A DNA stretch of 55,499 nt from Cyclobacteriaceae bacterium (GCA_012033595.1 JAAUQL010000030.1:1-55499); one strand, 5' to 3'; shown: positions 28,438 through 39,087, numbered from the stretch's first letter. Notes: generated by a model not told the origin, from the letters alone. Made by a program: numbers and translations.

Positions 28438-31036
28438 ATGAATATGCTAAAAACGATTGCCCTCGCCTTTTTTTGGGCATTATCATGATTTCTTGTAAGA
28501 AAACTCCAGACCCAAACGCTTTTGCAAGTGACTTTCCGGCCTCTGTCAGCCGCATCTGGATCGGTCCCGAATATTGGGCAAACCCAATGCAGGACTGGAA
28601 GTTGGAAGATGGAAAACTACTCTGCACGGTACATGGCCGAAATCGCAATGTCCATTTGCTCACCCACAAGGTTGGTGCGCAAACAGGCAATTTTAAAATG
28701 AGTGTAAATGCCGGCTTTGTAGGCAAGCCGGGTCAAGGTAATGACTGGATAGGATTTAAACTCGGTGCCAGGGGCGAATTTGACGACTATCGCAGCGATG
28801 CGGTGTTTGGCGAAGGGATCAATGCGGGCGTCACTGCTTCCGGCAATCTTTTTATAGGTGAATTGAATGCTGAGGAGCAAGAGAAAACAGGCGATGGTCT
28901 CGACGTATTAGATCGTTTTTCATTGCGAACCACAGGCACCCGATCGGGGGACGAATATGCTATTGTACTGGAACTGCTGGATGGCGATGATGATTTGGTG
29001 GCTAAAACAGAGCGCAGCTATCCGGTAGCACAGCTTATGGGCGACGTGGCCATCGTCAGCTTTTTTGATCCCGGTATGCCAAACGACAATGCGGTAAAAC
29101 TCGAAAATTCGGCCTGGTTTCAACATTGGAAACTCGAAGGGGACAGTCTGGACATTCACAAAGAATATGCCTTTGGCCCCATACTTTTTGCACAACACAC
29201 CTTGTCGGAAAAGGTATTGAAAATGACCGCCCAACTGCCCCCTGTCGGCGAGGCAGACGGCAAGGAGGCTTATCTCGAAGTGAAAGAAGGCGAAAATTGG
29301 ATACGAATAGCCCAAAGCCCTATAGACGCTCATGCCCGTACGGCCACCTTCAAAGTGGACGATTGGAAAGATAGCATAGATCACAACTACCGCATTGCCT
29401 ACGCCTACACCGGTGCGGGCAATGAAGCAATGGAAGATTATTTCGAAGGAACCGTACGCAAAAATCCTGTCGATAAAACCAACATAACCGTGGCCGGATT
29501 CACGGGCAACAATGATCTTGGCTTTCCAAATCAGGATATGGTCGCTAATGTGTTGAAACATAATCCCGACCTGTTGTTTTTTTCGGGCGATCAGATTTAT
29601 GAAGCAGTAGGCGGTTTTGGGAATATCGAAAAACCACTCGATAAAGCCATGATCGACTATCTGAGAAAGTGGATATTGTACGGCTGGGAATATCGCGAAA
29701 TGCTCCGCAACATCCCCACCGTGAGCATACCCGACGACCATGACGTATATCATGGCAACCTGTGGGGCGAAGGAGGAAAAAAGCCATAGAAGAAGGCGAT
29801 GCAAAAGAGCGGCAAGACAGTGGTGGCTTTAAGATGCCTGCTGATTTTGTGAATATGGTGGAACGAACACAAACGAGCAACCTGCCAGACCCGTTTGACC
29901 CCACTCCTGTTGAGCAGGGTATTGGCGTGTATTATACCGAAATGAACTATGGCGGGCTAAGCTTTGCCATTATCGAAGACCGCAAATTCAAATCTTCGCC
30001 AAGCAATGTGCTGCCTAAAGAATCGAACACGATAAACGGATGGGCAGAAAACAAAGACTTTGATGTGAAAAATGAGTCAGATGTGCCGGGAGCCATCTTG
30101 CTGGGCGAAAGGCAGGAAGAGTTTTTGAAAAATTGGGGGGCAAACTGGAGCGCCGAAACGGATATGAAAGTTTTGCTTTCTCAGACGATTTTCAATAATG
30201 TGGCCACCCTGCCGCGTGAAGCCATCAGCGATGTAGTGGTTCCTACCCTTCGTATTCTCGAAAAAGGCGCCTATCCACCAGATGATGTACCTGTTTCCGA
30301 CATGGATTCCAATGGCTGGCCACGCACCCCAAGAGACAAGGCCGTCGATCTGCTACGCAAATGCTATGCGTTTCATTTGGCCGGCGACCAGCACCTGGGC
30401 AGTACCATCCACTACGGAATAGACGATTGGCGCGATGGAGGAATAGCCGCCTGCGTGCCTTCCGTTTCTAACATTTGGCCGAGACGCTGGTACCCTGAAT
30501 CCGGGGGCAAAAACCGGGAGGAGGGAGCCCCAAAATATACCGGCGATTTCGTGGATGGCTTCAATAACTTACTCACGGTGTATGCTGTATCAAATCCGTT
30601 GTTCACCGGCAAAAAGCCTTCTATACTACACGATCGCGCAGCAGGCTATGGCATAGTAACCTTCAATAAAAAAAGCAGGGACATCACCATTGCCTTATGG
30701 CCCAGAGATGGCGACCCAACCAGTCCACAGTCTAAACCATACGATGGATGGCCATTGACCTTTAACCAGATGGACAACTATGCCCGAGAGGCATACGGAT
30801 ACATGCCAGATATCCGCGTCAGAGGTCTCGCCAAACCTCCGGTAGTGAAGGTGCTCGATGAAAAGGGCAATACAGTCTATACCGTCAGGGCGATAGGAAA
30901 TGAAGTAGCAGTGAAAGTTTTCGATCAGGGAGATTATAAAATCATAGTCGGGGAACCGGAAATTGGGCAGGTTAAAGTTTTGGAAGGCATATATCCGAGC
31001 AACCAACCGCAAGAGCCCATAGAGATTAATTTCTGA
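28438..31036 (+). CDS. PhoD-like metallophosphatase lipoprotein with N-terminal lectin-like domain, two frameshifts
   Basis: About 866 residues when repaired. ATG 28438 opens a lipoprotein signal that breaks in the T7 run at 28468-28474. One added T gives ALAFFLGIIMISC, a good lipobox. One added base in the A6 run at 29777-29782 joins WGEGGK to KAIEEGDAKERQD. Residues 25-240 form a secreted beta-rich domain (WANPMQDWKLEDGKL) resembling a LamG/DUF1080-type fold. A Fn3-like linker follows. The metallophosphatase core then shows FSGDQIYE, PDDHDVYHGN and LAGDQHLGST, the metal-binding Asp/His positions of PhoD-type enzymes. These hydrolyse phosphomonoesters or diesters with Ca/Fe or Mn. Length exceeds that of typical PhoD (about 500-580) because of the extra front domain. 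The substrate is unknown. Confidence 0.75.
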
Positions 31037-31234
31037 TGATGGCATACGCTTAAATTGCGGATATCAAAAGCACCTGCTCAAAATCAAAGGTATGATCATA
31101 AATGAAATGTCTGAATAAGGTCCGGATTTTAAAATTCATTCTGACATGAATCGTAAATAATTCCATGGCTCTCCAGATACTTTAGGAGGGCCATTTTTCT
31201 AATTGGAATCGTTGAACTGTATAATGTAAAACCT

Positions 31235-31693
31235 ATGTTTTTGAAAAAAGAGTTGGAGGAAGTACGCATTCAGGCATTGGGAGCGGACAGATTGGATTTA
31301 TCGGTTTCACAGGTTAGTGTTTATTGGCATATAGATCATTTGCTCAGAGCGATCATCGGCATTTGTAAGGCTTTGGAAGATGCCGACCCCAGTGCCTTTC
31401 GGTATCGTTTTAGCCTATCCAAATTTTTAGTATTCACCTTTCAATACATTCCTCGGGGTACCGCTCGTGCCCCCAAAGCCACAATCCCTCAGGACAGTAT
31501 AAGTCAGGAAGCGCTGATCGATAAATTACAAAAAGCATCGAAACTGCTTGACAGCGTAGAGCGATTGCCATCGAGCAGTTTTTTCACGCATTATATTTTT
31601 GGGCAGCTCAATTTTAAGGATAGCATGAAAATGATCAAAATCCATACCCGGCACCACCTCAGGATCATAAGATCGATCAAAAAAGGGCAATAG
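31235..31693 (+). CDS. DinB-like four-helix protein (DUF1569 type)
   Basis: A 152-residue cytoplasmic protein with the metal-binding histidine spacing of the DinB/YfiT superfamily: SVYWHIDHLLRAI near residue 30, SSSFFTHYIFGQLNFKDSMK, then IHTRHHLRIIRSI at the C-terminus. It best fits the DUF1569 subgroup. The superfamily includes thiol transferases and DNA-damage-inducible proteins; this one has no assigned substrate. It lies alone between the PhoD-like gene and the LytS gene. Confidence 0.62.
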   Translation: MFLKKELEEVRIQALGADRLDLSVSQVSVYWHIDHLLRAIIGICKALEDADPSAFRYRFSLSKFLVFTFQYIPRGTARAPKATIPQDSISQEALIDKLQKASKLLDSVERLPSSSFFTHYIFGQLNFKDSMKMIKIHTRHHLRIIRSIKKGQ

Positions 31694-31810
31694 GGTATGG
31701 GTAGAAGGTAAAGTGCTTTGGTTGAGTACAAACAGCCTGTGATTGAAGCGGCGCCTACACTCATTGAATAAAATTGGTGGTGGTTTTTTATTCTGCTAAT
31801 TTCATGTCTT

Positions 31811-32899
31811 ATGAATACTAAAAAACTTCCCAACAAATATGTTCTGGTCATGCACATGCTCTTCTGGGGTGGGTATTTGGCGCTTTCGGTATTTGTATTC
31901 AGTGGGAGGGAAAACATTGACCGGGCTTTGCTGATCAGCTCTGTACTTATGGTACCGCAAATAGCCATTGCCTATATCAATATGGAGTGGCTCATACCCC
32001 GGTATTTTATCAAAAAGGAGTACCTGAATTATGTGCTGATGGTGCTGCTGTGCTTTTTTGGGTTTTATCTTTTTTATGAATATGTGTTGCCCGAAATTTT
32101 CAACATGATGGGCACAAGGCCAGATCAGGTTCGGCTTATGCGTGGCGAAGGCCATGGCCCGGGCAGGCCATCACCCAATCCATTCAGACGCATGAGGATT
32201 TATTACATTTTTACCCAGGTAATTGCCATCTATTTTTTATCAACCGCCTTCAAAACATCACAAATCGCACTGAAGAGAGAAAAAGAAGCCGCAGTGCTCA
32301 AAGGCGAGAACTTAAATTCGGAGTTGAAATTTTTGCGGTCTCAGATCAACCCCCACTTTTTATTTAATGCCCTCAATAATATTTATGCCCTTGCGGTGAT
32401 AAAATCTGAAAAAACACCGGACAATATCCTGAAACTTTCGGACATGCTGCGCTATATCATTTACGATTGCAATGCAGAACGGGTACCACTTGCAAAGGAG
32501 ATCAATTATATACTTAACTATATCGACCTGCAAAAACTCAAAGATGATCGTATTACCAATATTGAAGTAGACTTTAACCATGCCGACCCAGACTGTATGA
32601 TCGCTCCCATGCTCTTTATCCCATTTATTGAAAACAGTTTTAAACACAGCAAAATCGAGGATTTTAATCGCGGGTGGATCATTATGCGGATTGAAAACCA
32701 GCAACATCAACTTCATTTCTCTATCGCCAATAGTCTCGATAATTCCTCCTATACCAAGGACAAAGTTGGCGGAGTGGGTTTGGAAAACGTTAAACGGAGG
32801 CTCGAATTGATCTACCCCGGAAGACACCAATTGCACATCGAAAGCACGGAAGAAAAATTTGCTGTGGAGCTGAAAATTTTCCTGGAAAATGAGCAATAA
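31811..32899 (+). CDS. LytS/YehU-type sensor histidine kinase
   Basis: A 362-residue inner-membrane kinase with four membrane helices (residues about 13-33, 43-63, 75-97 and 135-155), a short coiled coil and a His_kinase domain. The phosphoacceptor region reads SQINPHFLFNALNNIYALA with His at about residue 181. The ATP-binding domain shows FIENSFKHS (N-box) and GGVGLENVKRRL (G-box). There is no large sensor domain, so the signal is probably membrane-borne. Its partner regulator begins 18 bases downstream in the same direction: a textbook LytS/LytR pair. Confidence 0.9.
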   Translation: MNTKKLPNKYVLVMHMLFWGGYLALSVFVFSGRENIDRALLISSVLMVPQIAIAYINMEWLIPRYFIKKEYLNYVLMVLLCFFGFYLFYEYVLPEIFNMMGTRPDQVRLMRGEGHGPGRPSPNPFRRMRIYYIFTQVIAIYFLSTAFKTSQIALKREKEAAVLKGENLNSELKFLRSQINPHFLFNALNNIYALAVIKSEKTPDNILKLSDMLRYIIYDCNAERVPLAKEINYILNYIDLQKLKDDRITNIEVDFNHADPDCMIAPMLFIPFIENSFKHSKIEDFNRGWIIMRIENQQHQLHFSIANSLDNSSYTKDKVGGVGLENVKRRLELIYPGRHQLHIESTEEKFAVELKIFLENEQ

Positions 32900-32917
32900 T
32901 GTACTAATTGAGATTAT

Positions 32918-33643
32918 ATGAAATATAGCTGCCTGATTGTGGATGACGAGCAACTTGCACGCCTGTTGATGCAAGACTACGTATCGAAAGTGCCTCATCT
33001 TGAGTTGCGCGGATTGTGCAAAAATCCCTTGGAGGCCATGGCTGTTTTGCAAAGCGAAACCATTGATATCATGTTTCTGGATATCCAAATGCCCGAACTC
33101 ACCGGTGTGGAGTTTTTAAGAACCTTAAAAACTAAACCTGCCATTATTTTCACTACTGCTTATTCTGAATACGCCCTCGAGGGATATCAGCTCGATGTCA
33201 CAGACTATCTGGTGAAACCCTTCCCCTTTGAGCGATTTGCAAAAGCCGTAAACAAAGCTATAGAGGTGATAGACCTGAAAAATGCCGCGAAAACACACGA
33301 CCTAAATAAAGGCAAGGCTTCAGAAACCATATTGCTACATGCCGATCATAAAATCTACAAAATCAGACTAGATGATATCAACTATATCGAAGGGCTCAAA
33401 GAATATGTGTCGTATTTTACCAGAGACAAGCGGATCATCGTGTTGCAATCGCTGAAAACTATAGAAGAAACCTTGCCTTCAGACCGTTTTATCCGGGTGC
33501 ACCGCTCCTATATCGTCCCAATAGACAAAATAAAAACCCTGGATGGCAACCAGGTGCAAATCGGCGACAAGTTTATCCCTATTGGCCGTAGCTACAAGGA
33601 TGAGGTAATGCGGAGGGTATTTTCCAGCTTTCATGATCATTGA
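32918..33643 (+). CDS. LytTR-family response regulator
   Basis: A 241-residue regulator. The receiver domain (1-120) has the acidic pocket DDEQ, phosphorylatable Asp in MFLDIQMPELTG (about residue 54), the Thr in IIFTTAYSEYA and Lys in DYLVKPFPF. The LytTR DNA-binding domain (about 140-238) carries NYIEGLKEYVSYF, RFIRVHRSYIVPIDKI and IPIGRSYKDEV. It is cognate to the upstream LytS kinase by position. Targets are unknown. The gene is convergent with the emfourin inhibitor; only about 50 bases separate the stops. Confidence 0.92.
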   Translation: MKYSCLIVDDEQLARLLMQDYVSKVPHLELRGLCKNPLEAMAVLQSETIDIMFLDIQMPELTGVEFLRTLKTKPAIIFTTAYSEYALEGYQLDVTDYLVKPFPFERFAKAVNKAIEVIDLKNAAKTHDLNKGKASETILLHADHKIYKIRLDDINYIEGLKEYVSYFTRDKRIIVLQSLKTIEETLPSDRFIRVHRSYIVPIDKIKTLDGNQVQIGDKFIPIGRSYKDEVMRRVFSSFHDH

Positions 33644-33692
33644 AATTAACTGGTAAACCCGAAGCCATAGTTGCGAGCAGCATACAATCAAC

Positions 33693-34001
33693 TCATTTTT
33701 TTTCTCGTGCTTTTAGTGAAAGGTAGTGTACAAGCGGCCTGTATCGCTCGGGCATAGCAGCATCAGTAAAGGAGACTTCCTGCTCTTGCCCACGGTACAG
33801 TACCCGTATCACATAGTAAAACTGGTCTGGAGAAGGCTTGCTTTCCGGTATTTCACCATCAAAGAATTGGCAATTTTCTATCATGGAAGCCACCTTGTGG
33901 GCTTCTTTGGCGTCGAGGCTGTCACTACGCACTGCTACCTGTACCATGATGGCAGCAAAACCTCCGGATCGTTCGAAATGAAGTTGAAATTGATCTTGCA
34001 T
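33693..34001 (-). CDS. Emfourin-type inhibitor of M4 protease
   Basis: A 102-residue cytoplasmic protein beginning at ATG 34001 with MQDQFQLHFERSGGFAA, matching the protealysin inhibitor emfourin by the FERSGGFA core, the length and the C-terminal basic helix. The open frame extends upstream to 34103, but that part lies inside the protease gene. The start is 17 bases past the protease stop, the same order as protealysin and emfourin in Serratia. By homology it binds the protease and blocks its active site, protecting the producer from an enzyme made without a classical secretion signal. Confidence 0.8.
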   Translation of the reverse strand: MQDQFQLHFERSGGFAAIMVQVAVRSDSLDAKEAHKVASMIENCQFFDGEIPESKPSPDQFYYVIRVLYRGQEQEVSFTDAAMPERYRPLVHYLSLKAREKK

Positions 34002-34018
34002 ATTGATCAGGTTACAGG

Positions 34019-35133
34019 CTAAGGCCAGCCCAAAAACTGCCGAAAATTTTTTCCACATCCTTGTTTTTTGTCGAGGTGCAATGTAATACCTACTTCGTCC
34101 CAACCTTTCTGAACGGCCAGTTGCGCCGGACTGTTTTTCCCATACAGTGCTGCTGCTACTTCAAAAGTCTTGTTGGCGGCAGTGTGAAAATCGTCATTGG
34201 CGGCAAGTTTGTCGCGTAGGGCGATGTACCAAATTTTTCCGGCTTTTTGCCAGGCATATCCGCCAAGTGCCTTTGCCACACCAAAAAATGCCCTGTTGGG
34301 AATGCCGGAGTTGATGTGCACACCGCCGTTGTCGCTGGTGGTTTGAACATAGTCGCGCATGTGTGCCGGCTGAGGGTCTTTGCCCAATATCGGGTCATTG
34401 TAGGCCGTTCCCGGGTTTTTCATCGATCTGATGCCGGCGCCATGTACATTGGAGGTAAAAAGACCTTCGCCGATGAGCCAGTCTGCCTCGTCGGCGGTTT
34501 GCATTTTGGCTCTTTGCTTCACCAGCGAGCCAAAAACATCCGAAAAAGATTCATTGAGCGCGCCAGGTTGGTCTTTGTACACCAGTCCGGCCTCGTACTG
34601 GGTTACGCCATGGGTAAGTTCATGCCCTATAATGTCGATGGCGATGGTAAATCTGTTGAACAAGCGTTGGTCTTCGGGGAGGTCTTCGTCACCATCGCCA
34701 TATACCATTCTTTCGCCATTCCAAAAGGCGTTGTCATACCCTTGCAGATAGTGTACGATGGAGATGAGATCCATGCCCTGGTTGTCGATGGAGTTGCGCT
34801 CAAAAATTTCATAGTACAGGTCAAAGGTGGCACCTGCGCCATCATATGCCTCGTCAGTGGCCGCATCGCCAGTAGCGGCATCTCCCTCAGCCCGAGCCAG
34901 CCTGCCTGGCATGGCCGAACCATTTTCTGCATCATAGATCATCCGGTGCTTTTGTCCCGGTGCGATCTGCGATTTTTTACCGATTCCGGAAAAGCCATCC
35001 TTGCGCTTCGCATCTGGTCGGAAACGGTAAGCGTTTTTACCGCATTTTTAATTTGCTCCTTAGAGCCATTTTCGATGATGTTATCCACCATGTGTGGCGG
35101 TAGAAAACAATGGAGGGGATTGTGGCAGTTCAT
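34019..35133 (-). CDS. Protealysin-like M4 metalloprotease with short propeptide, frameshifted
   Basis: A thermolysin-family zinc protease, about 371 residues. It starts at ATG 35133. The N-terminus has no signal peptide but carries the short protealysin propeptide: HCFLPPHMVDNIIENGSK and VKTLTVSDQMRS (residues about 8-40). The frame breaks near 34975; one base added to the A6 run at 34973-34978 gives SVKKSQIAPGQKHRMIYDAEN and continues into the mature enzyme. The catalytic motif is GHELTHGVTQYE (HExxH), the third zinc ligand lies in ALNESFSDVFG, and the C-terminal lobe with GGVHINSGIPNRAF is present. Protealysin-like enzymes are processed by autocleavage and reported to act inside cells or outside by unclear export. 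The inhibitor gene follows directly. Confidence 0.85.
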
Positions 35134-35585
35134 ATGATGAGTGGATTGGAAGTGAAAATTATTCAACCATGTAATTTCTGCATAAAGTCCAAGAGTTACA
35201 ATCCTCAAATATGGGGATAATTCGATTGTCACAACAATGTGCTGTGACCTCCTCTGTGTGATATACGCCAGTGAGGATGGCCAAATTTCAAACTTCCGGT
35301 GCGGGTATCTTAGTGCCTCAAGTCCAAAGTTCTGGCCAGGATGCGCCAGGTTATTGGATAAGTCAAAAGCGATACGCGCCACCTTTACCGAGGATCACGA
35401 TAACGAGTTGCTCCAATGTGTAAAATCACCAAAAAAAAACTAACATTTCGATATTTAACATAAAGCGGGTGCTTTTTTACGAATAAAATAATTTTAGTTA
35501 TCCAAAATAAAGTGCATTAACAAATCATAAAATATTGATAGCAAAGTCTTAATGTCGCATTCTTCTCCGGCTCATAGTTCAACTT
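35134..35585. other. Intergenic region between protease and Oar-like receptor
   Basis: About 450 bases without a convincing gene before the receptor promoter. A rightward frame of 68 codons (35237-35443) and other short frames show no recognisable product. The right half is AT-rich and leads to the promoter box at 35586. I see no repeat or RNA. Confidence 0.4.
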
Positions 35586-35593
35586 TAGCTTTG
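35586..35593 (+). promoter_or_regulatory. Bacteroidota -7 box TAGCTTTG
   Basis: Exact TAnnTTTG match about 55 bases upstream of ATG 35648 of the Oar-like receptor, within an AT-rich stretch. Confidence 0.45.
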
Positions 35594-35647
35594 CGCTGAA
35601 TATAATTATATTCGCACATTATTTATTTCTAACTAAATACGGTCAAC

Positions 35648-38600
35648 ATGAAACAAATCTTACTTATTGCATTATTGATGCTGGGAGCCTATGTAGGGGC
35701 TTTTTCGCAGGTTACTACCAGTAGTATAACCGGAGTGGTGAAGGATGGTGATGGTGAAACTTTACCCGGAGCTTCTATAGTTGCAATTCATGAGCCTTCA
35801 GGTACAAGCTACGGCAATGTGAGTAACCTTGGAGGTAAATTTACCCTTGCCAACATGCGGGTTGGAGGTCCCTATACGGTTAGCATTTCGTTTGTCGGTT
35901 ATCAGACAGTGCAGTATGAAAATTTGTTCTTAAAACTTGGTATTCCATATACTTTGAATGCTGAACTCCAAACCTCTGAGCAAGTGCTGGATGAGCTGGT
36001 AGTTAAGAGTTCAAAGACATCATCAGATTTTGGCTCTGCCCGAACTGGAACTGCCACTGGCATCAGCAATGAGCAAATTACCAACCTTCCACAAATCAAT
36101 CGCAGTATTCTCGATTTTACCGGCCTTACCCCACAGGCTTCAGGCAACTCTTTTGCAGGTCGCGATGCCAGGTATAACAATCTCCAGATCGATGGCGCTA
36201 ACTTCAACAACGGTTTTGGCTTGAGTAGCAACCCCTTACCCGGTGGTGGCTCACAACCGATTTCGCTCGATGCCATCGAGGAAATTGTTGTAAATATCGC
36301 TCCCTTTGATGTGACACAAAGTGGCTTTACCGGTGCTGGCATCAATGCGGTCACCCGCAGCGGAACAAATGATTTTACCGGTTCTGCATATTATTTTATG
36401 AAGAATCAAAATCTTCAGGGCAGAAAAATAGAAGATTTTGAACTTGAAAAAATTGATGCAGGCACTCAAAACTACGGGTTCAGACTTGGTGGTCCGATTA
36501 TCAAAAACAAACTTTTCTTTTTTGTAAATGCCGAAAGAGAAATACAAACAGGGGCCAATGCCTCCGGTACCAACTTATGGAAACCATCTACAGATGGTGT
36601 GGCAGATGCAGCAAACAACGTTGCACGAACCACCAGAGCCGATCTTGAAGCAGTTAAAAATCACCTGATCGACCAGTGGGATTATGATCCGGGTCGCTAT
36701 GAAGGATATGCCAGTGAAGGAGAACAATTTGACACAAAATTTCTTGCCAGAATCGACTGGAATATAAGTCCCAAACATAAGCTTGCCATCAGGTACAATC
36801 AGGTGGTAGGTGTTTCTGCACAGGTGGCTAACGGCACATCAGGCCCCAGACCCAGGACTCCTTCATCAGCCAGTCGTGTATCGCAAAATTCAATCACGTT
36901 CGAAAATGGTAATTACGGATTTGAAAATTCAGTGAAATCAATTACCGCTGAATTGAGCAGTTTTTTCTCTCCCAGTGTATCCAACCAGTTTTTGGCCACT
37001 TACTCCAAAATTCAAGATACACGAACTACCCCAAGTAGTCAGCTTTTCCCCTTTGTCGATATTTGGGATGGTGGCATCGGCAATGGCGATTGGAATTACA
37101 TGTCATTTGGTACAGAGCTATTCAGCTATAAAAATGACGTGATCAATGACAACTATTCTTTCATCAACAACACAACTTTGACCAAAGGCAAGCATACCAT
37201 GACCTTCGGAGCAGCTTTTGAAATTCAAAAATTTGGAAATAGTTTTGTTAGAATGGGTACTTCGTACTACCGCTATGCATCAGTCGAAGACTTTTTGACC
37301 ACGGGTACATCTAATGAAGTAGCACCAATCATGTTTGGCCTTACCTACCCATACGAAGGGCAGGATTCTTATGCTCGGGTAAGTTTTGGGCTGGCATCGC
37401 TCTATGCACAGGATAAGTTTACAGTTAGCGACCAACTGAACCTCACTTTCGGTTTGAGAGCCGAATTGCCCCTTTATCTCAATGACCTCACGGCAAATGA
37501 AGCCATCGATGCCATTGAATTGCAAGATACGGATGGAGAACCAAAGAACTACAGCTCTGGAAGCTGGCCAAAGTCACGTCTGATGTTGTCTCCAAGAGTT
37601 GGGTTTAATTATGATGTTTATGGTGATAATAGCCTGGTGGTGCGTGGTGGAACCGGAGCATTTTCGGGCAGGGTACCCTTTGTCTGGTTGACCAATCAGC
37701 CCACCAACTCAGGTGTCATTCAAAACAATGTAGAGCCGGGAAGTTACAATCAGGTGGCTCCATGGATAGGTAATATCACCTTTCAGCCGCAAGATCCTTA
37801 TTACTATGTTAAAAATGTTCCTGCTGGTGCAGAAAACGTATTTATTTCAACACCGGCCGGAGGAGCCCCTGGTTCATTTTCATTGGTCGATGATGATTTC
37901 AGAATGCCAATGGTGTGGCGGTCTAGCCTGGCAGCCGAATATCAGTTAGGCAATTCCCCATTTGTATTGAGTGGCGAGCTGTTGTACACCAGAGATATAA
38001 ATGCTGTGTACCAATTTGGAGCAAACCGAAAGACTTCTCCAAATACAATGAATGCAGCCGGTGACGACAGGGAACTGGTAACAAGTTCAAGTGATATCAC
38101 TTACAATACGAACATGGGCGCCAACAATGCTACCATCCTGGCCAACACAGATAAAAAGGGGTATTCATTTAGCGCCACCGCGGGAATTTCCGTACCAGAG
38201 TGGAACAGGCTTTCCGGTAGCATTTATTATACCTATTCTACCGCCAAGGAGGTCACTGCCAACGCCGGATCAAGTGCCAACTCTGCCTGGGGCGGAAGTC
38301 CCAACATCAACAATCCGAACGATCAACAATTGCACCTCTCAGATTATGCCATACCGCACAGAGTGGTTGCCAATGTATCTTATCGTGTGGAGTATGCCAA
38401 CCATCTCGCCACTACCATTGGGGTGTATTACACAGGTTCGCATCAGGGTCGATTCTCGTATGTGACCAGCAACGACCTGAATGGTGACGGGATAAACGCC
38501 GATTTGCTATATATTCCGGCCAACTCATCAGAGTATAATTTTGTCGATAACAGTAATTTCACTGCGGCTGAACAAAGAGCAGCGTTTGATAAATTTATAG

Positions 38601-38965
38601 CTGATAATGATTTGGAAGAATACAGAGGCGACTATGCACCGCGCAATGCATTTCTCTTGCCCTGGCTCAATAGATTTGACGTAAGGGTACTGCAAGACTT
38701 ATTTACCGACATCGGCAAAAGAAGAAACACACTACAGCTTAGCCTGGACATCGTAAATGTGGGTAACCTGCTAAGCAGCGACTGGGGAATACGTGAAAAC
38801 CTGAACGGAGCACAAAGTTTGCTGTCACGATCGGGGGCTGTGAGTGCCAATCCAAACTTCAATATGGTACAGGTGTCAAATCAATTGCCAACTACGCCTT
38901 TTGTTAATGCAAGCGGGTTCAACACCACCTGGAATATGCAGATAGGTATCCGATATATTTTCTAA
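35648..38965 (+). CDS. Oar-like TonB-dependent receptor
   Basis: A 1105-residue outer-membrane protein. The signal peptide (residues 1-20, ending GAFSQ) precedes a carboxypeptidase-regulatory-like domain (about 24-105: SITGVVKDGDGETLPGAS) and a TonB plug (about 118-235: DELVVKSSKTSS, GFTGAGINAVTRSGTNDFTG). The rest is a large beta-barrel ending in the outer-membrane signal Phe (IGIRYIF). The QITNLPQINRSILDFTGLTP segment is typical of the Oar branch, named after a Myxococcus receptor; members have been linked to peptide or protein export and import. Intact, with a promoter box upstream and a strong terminator downstream, so it is a single-gene transcript. Confidence 0.88.
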   Translation: MKQILLIALLMLGAYVGAFSQVTTSSITGVVKDGDGETLPGASIVAIHEPSGTSYGNVSNLGGKFTLANMRVGGPYTVSISFVGYQTVQYENLFLKLGIPYTLNAELQTSEQVLDELVVKSSKTSSDFGSARTGTATGISNEQITNLPQINRSILDFTGLTPQASGNSFAGRDARYNNLQIDGANFNNGFGLSSNPLPGGGSQPISLDAIEEIVVNIAPFDVTQSGFTGAGINAVTRSGTNDFTGSAYYFMKNQNLQGRKIEDFELEKIDAGTQNYGFRLGGPIIKNKLFFFVNAEREIQTGANASGTNLWKPSTDGVADAANNVARTTRADLEAVKNHLIDQWDYDPGRYEGYASEGEQFDTKFLARIDWNISPKHKLAIRYNQVVGVSAQVANGTSGPRPRTPSSASRVSQNSITFENGNYGFENSVKSITAELSSFFSPSVSNQFLATYSKIQDTRTTPSSQLFPFVDIWDGGIGNGDWNYMSFGTELFSYKNDVINDNYSFINNTTLTKGKHTMTFGAAFEIQKFGNSFVRMGTSYYRYASVEDFLTTGTSNEVAPIMFGLTYPYEGQDSYARVSFGLASLYAQDKFTVSDQLNLTFGLRAELPLYLNDLTANEAIDAIELQDTDGEPKNYSSGSWPKSRLMLSPRVGFNYDVYGDNSLVVRGGTGAFSGRVPFVWLTNQPTNSGVIQNNVEPGSYNQVAPWIGNITFQPQDPYYYVKNVPAGAENVFISTPAGGAPGSFSLVDDDFRMPMVWRSSLAAEYQLGNSPFVLSGELLYTRDINAVYQFGANRKTSPNTMNAAGDDRELVTSSSDITYNTNMGANNATILANTDKKGYSFSATAGISVPEWNRLSGSIYYTYSTAKEVTANAGSSANSAWGGSPNINNPNDQQLHLSDYAIPHRVVANVSYRVEYANHLATTIGVYYTGSHQGRFSYVTSNDLNGDGINADLLYIPANSSEYNFVDNSNFTAAEQRAAFDKFIADNDLEEYRGDYAPRNAFLLPWLNRFDVRVLQDLFTDIGKRRNTLQLSLDIVNVGNLLSSDWGIRENLNGAQSLLSRSGAVSANPNFNMVQVSNQLPTTPFVNASGFNTTWNMQIGIRYIF

Positions 38966-38990
38966 TTTAGCTTTTGCTAAAATCAAAAAA

Positions 38991-39017
38991 AGCCCGGCAA
39001 GTGTCGGGCTTTTTTTG
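38991..39017 (+). terminator. Rho-independent terminator after Oar-like receptor
   Basis: GC stem AGCCCG / CGGGCT at 38991-38996 and 39005-39010 with an 8-base loop, followed by a seven-T tract and preceded by A7, so it could work in both directions. It closes the receptor transcript 25 bases past its stop. Confidence 0.8.
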
Positions 39018-39079
39018 TTATTCATATCCTTTTTGGTATCACAATTCAAAAGTCATCGCCTGCAAAAGGCTAAATTTTT

Positions 39080-39087
39080 TATATTTG
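39080..39087 (+). promoter_or_regulatory. Bacteroidota -7 box TATATTTG
   Basis: Exact TAnnTTTG match 36 bases upstream of ATG 39124 of tyrS. Confidence 0.5.

Noticed and set aside
35237-35443. Rightward 68-codon frame between the protease and the Oar-like receptor
   Set aside because: No recognisable motif, no promoter box at a sensible distance and no hydrophobic or repeat pattern; left as gap sequence.
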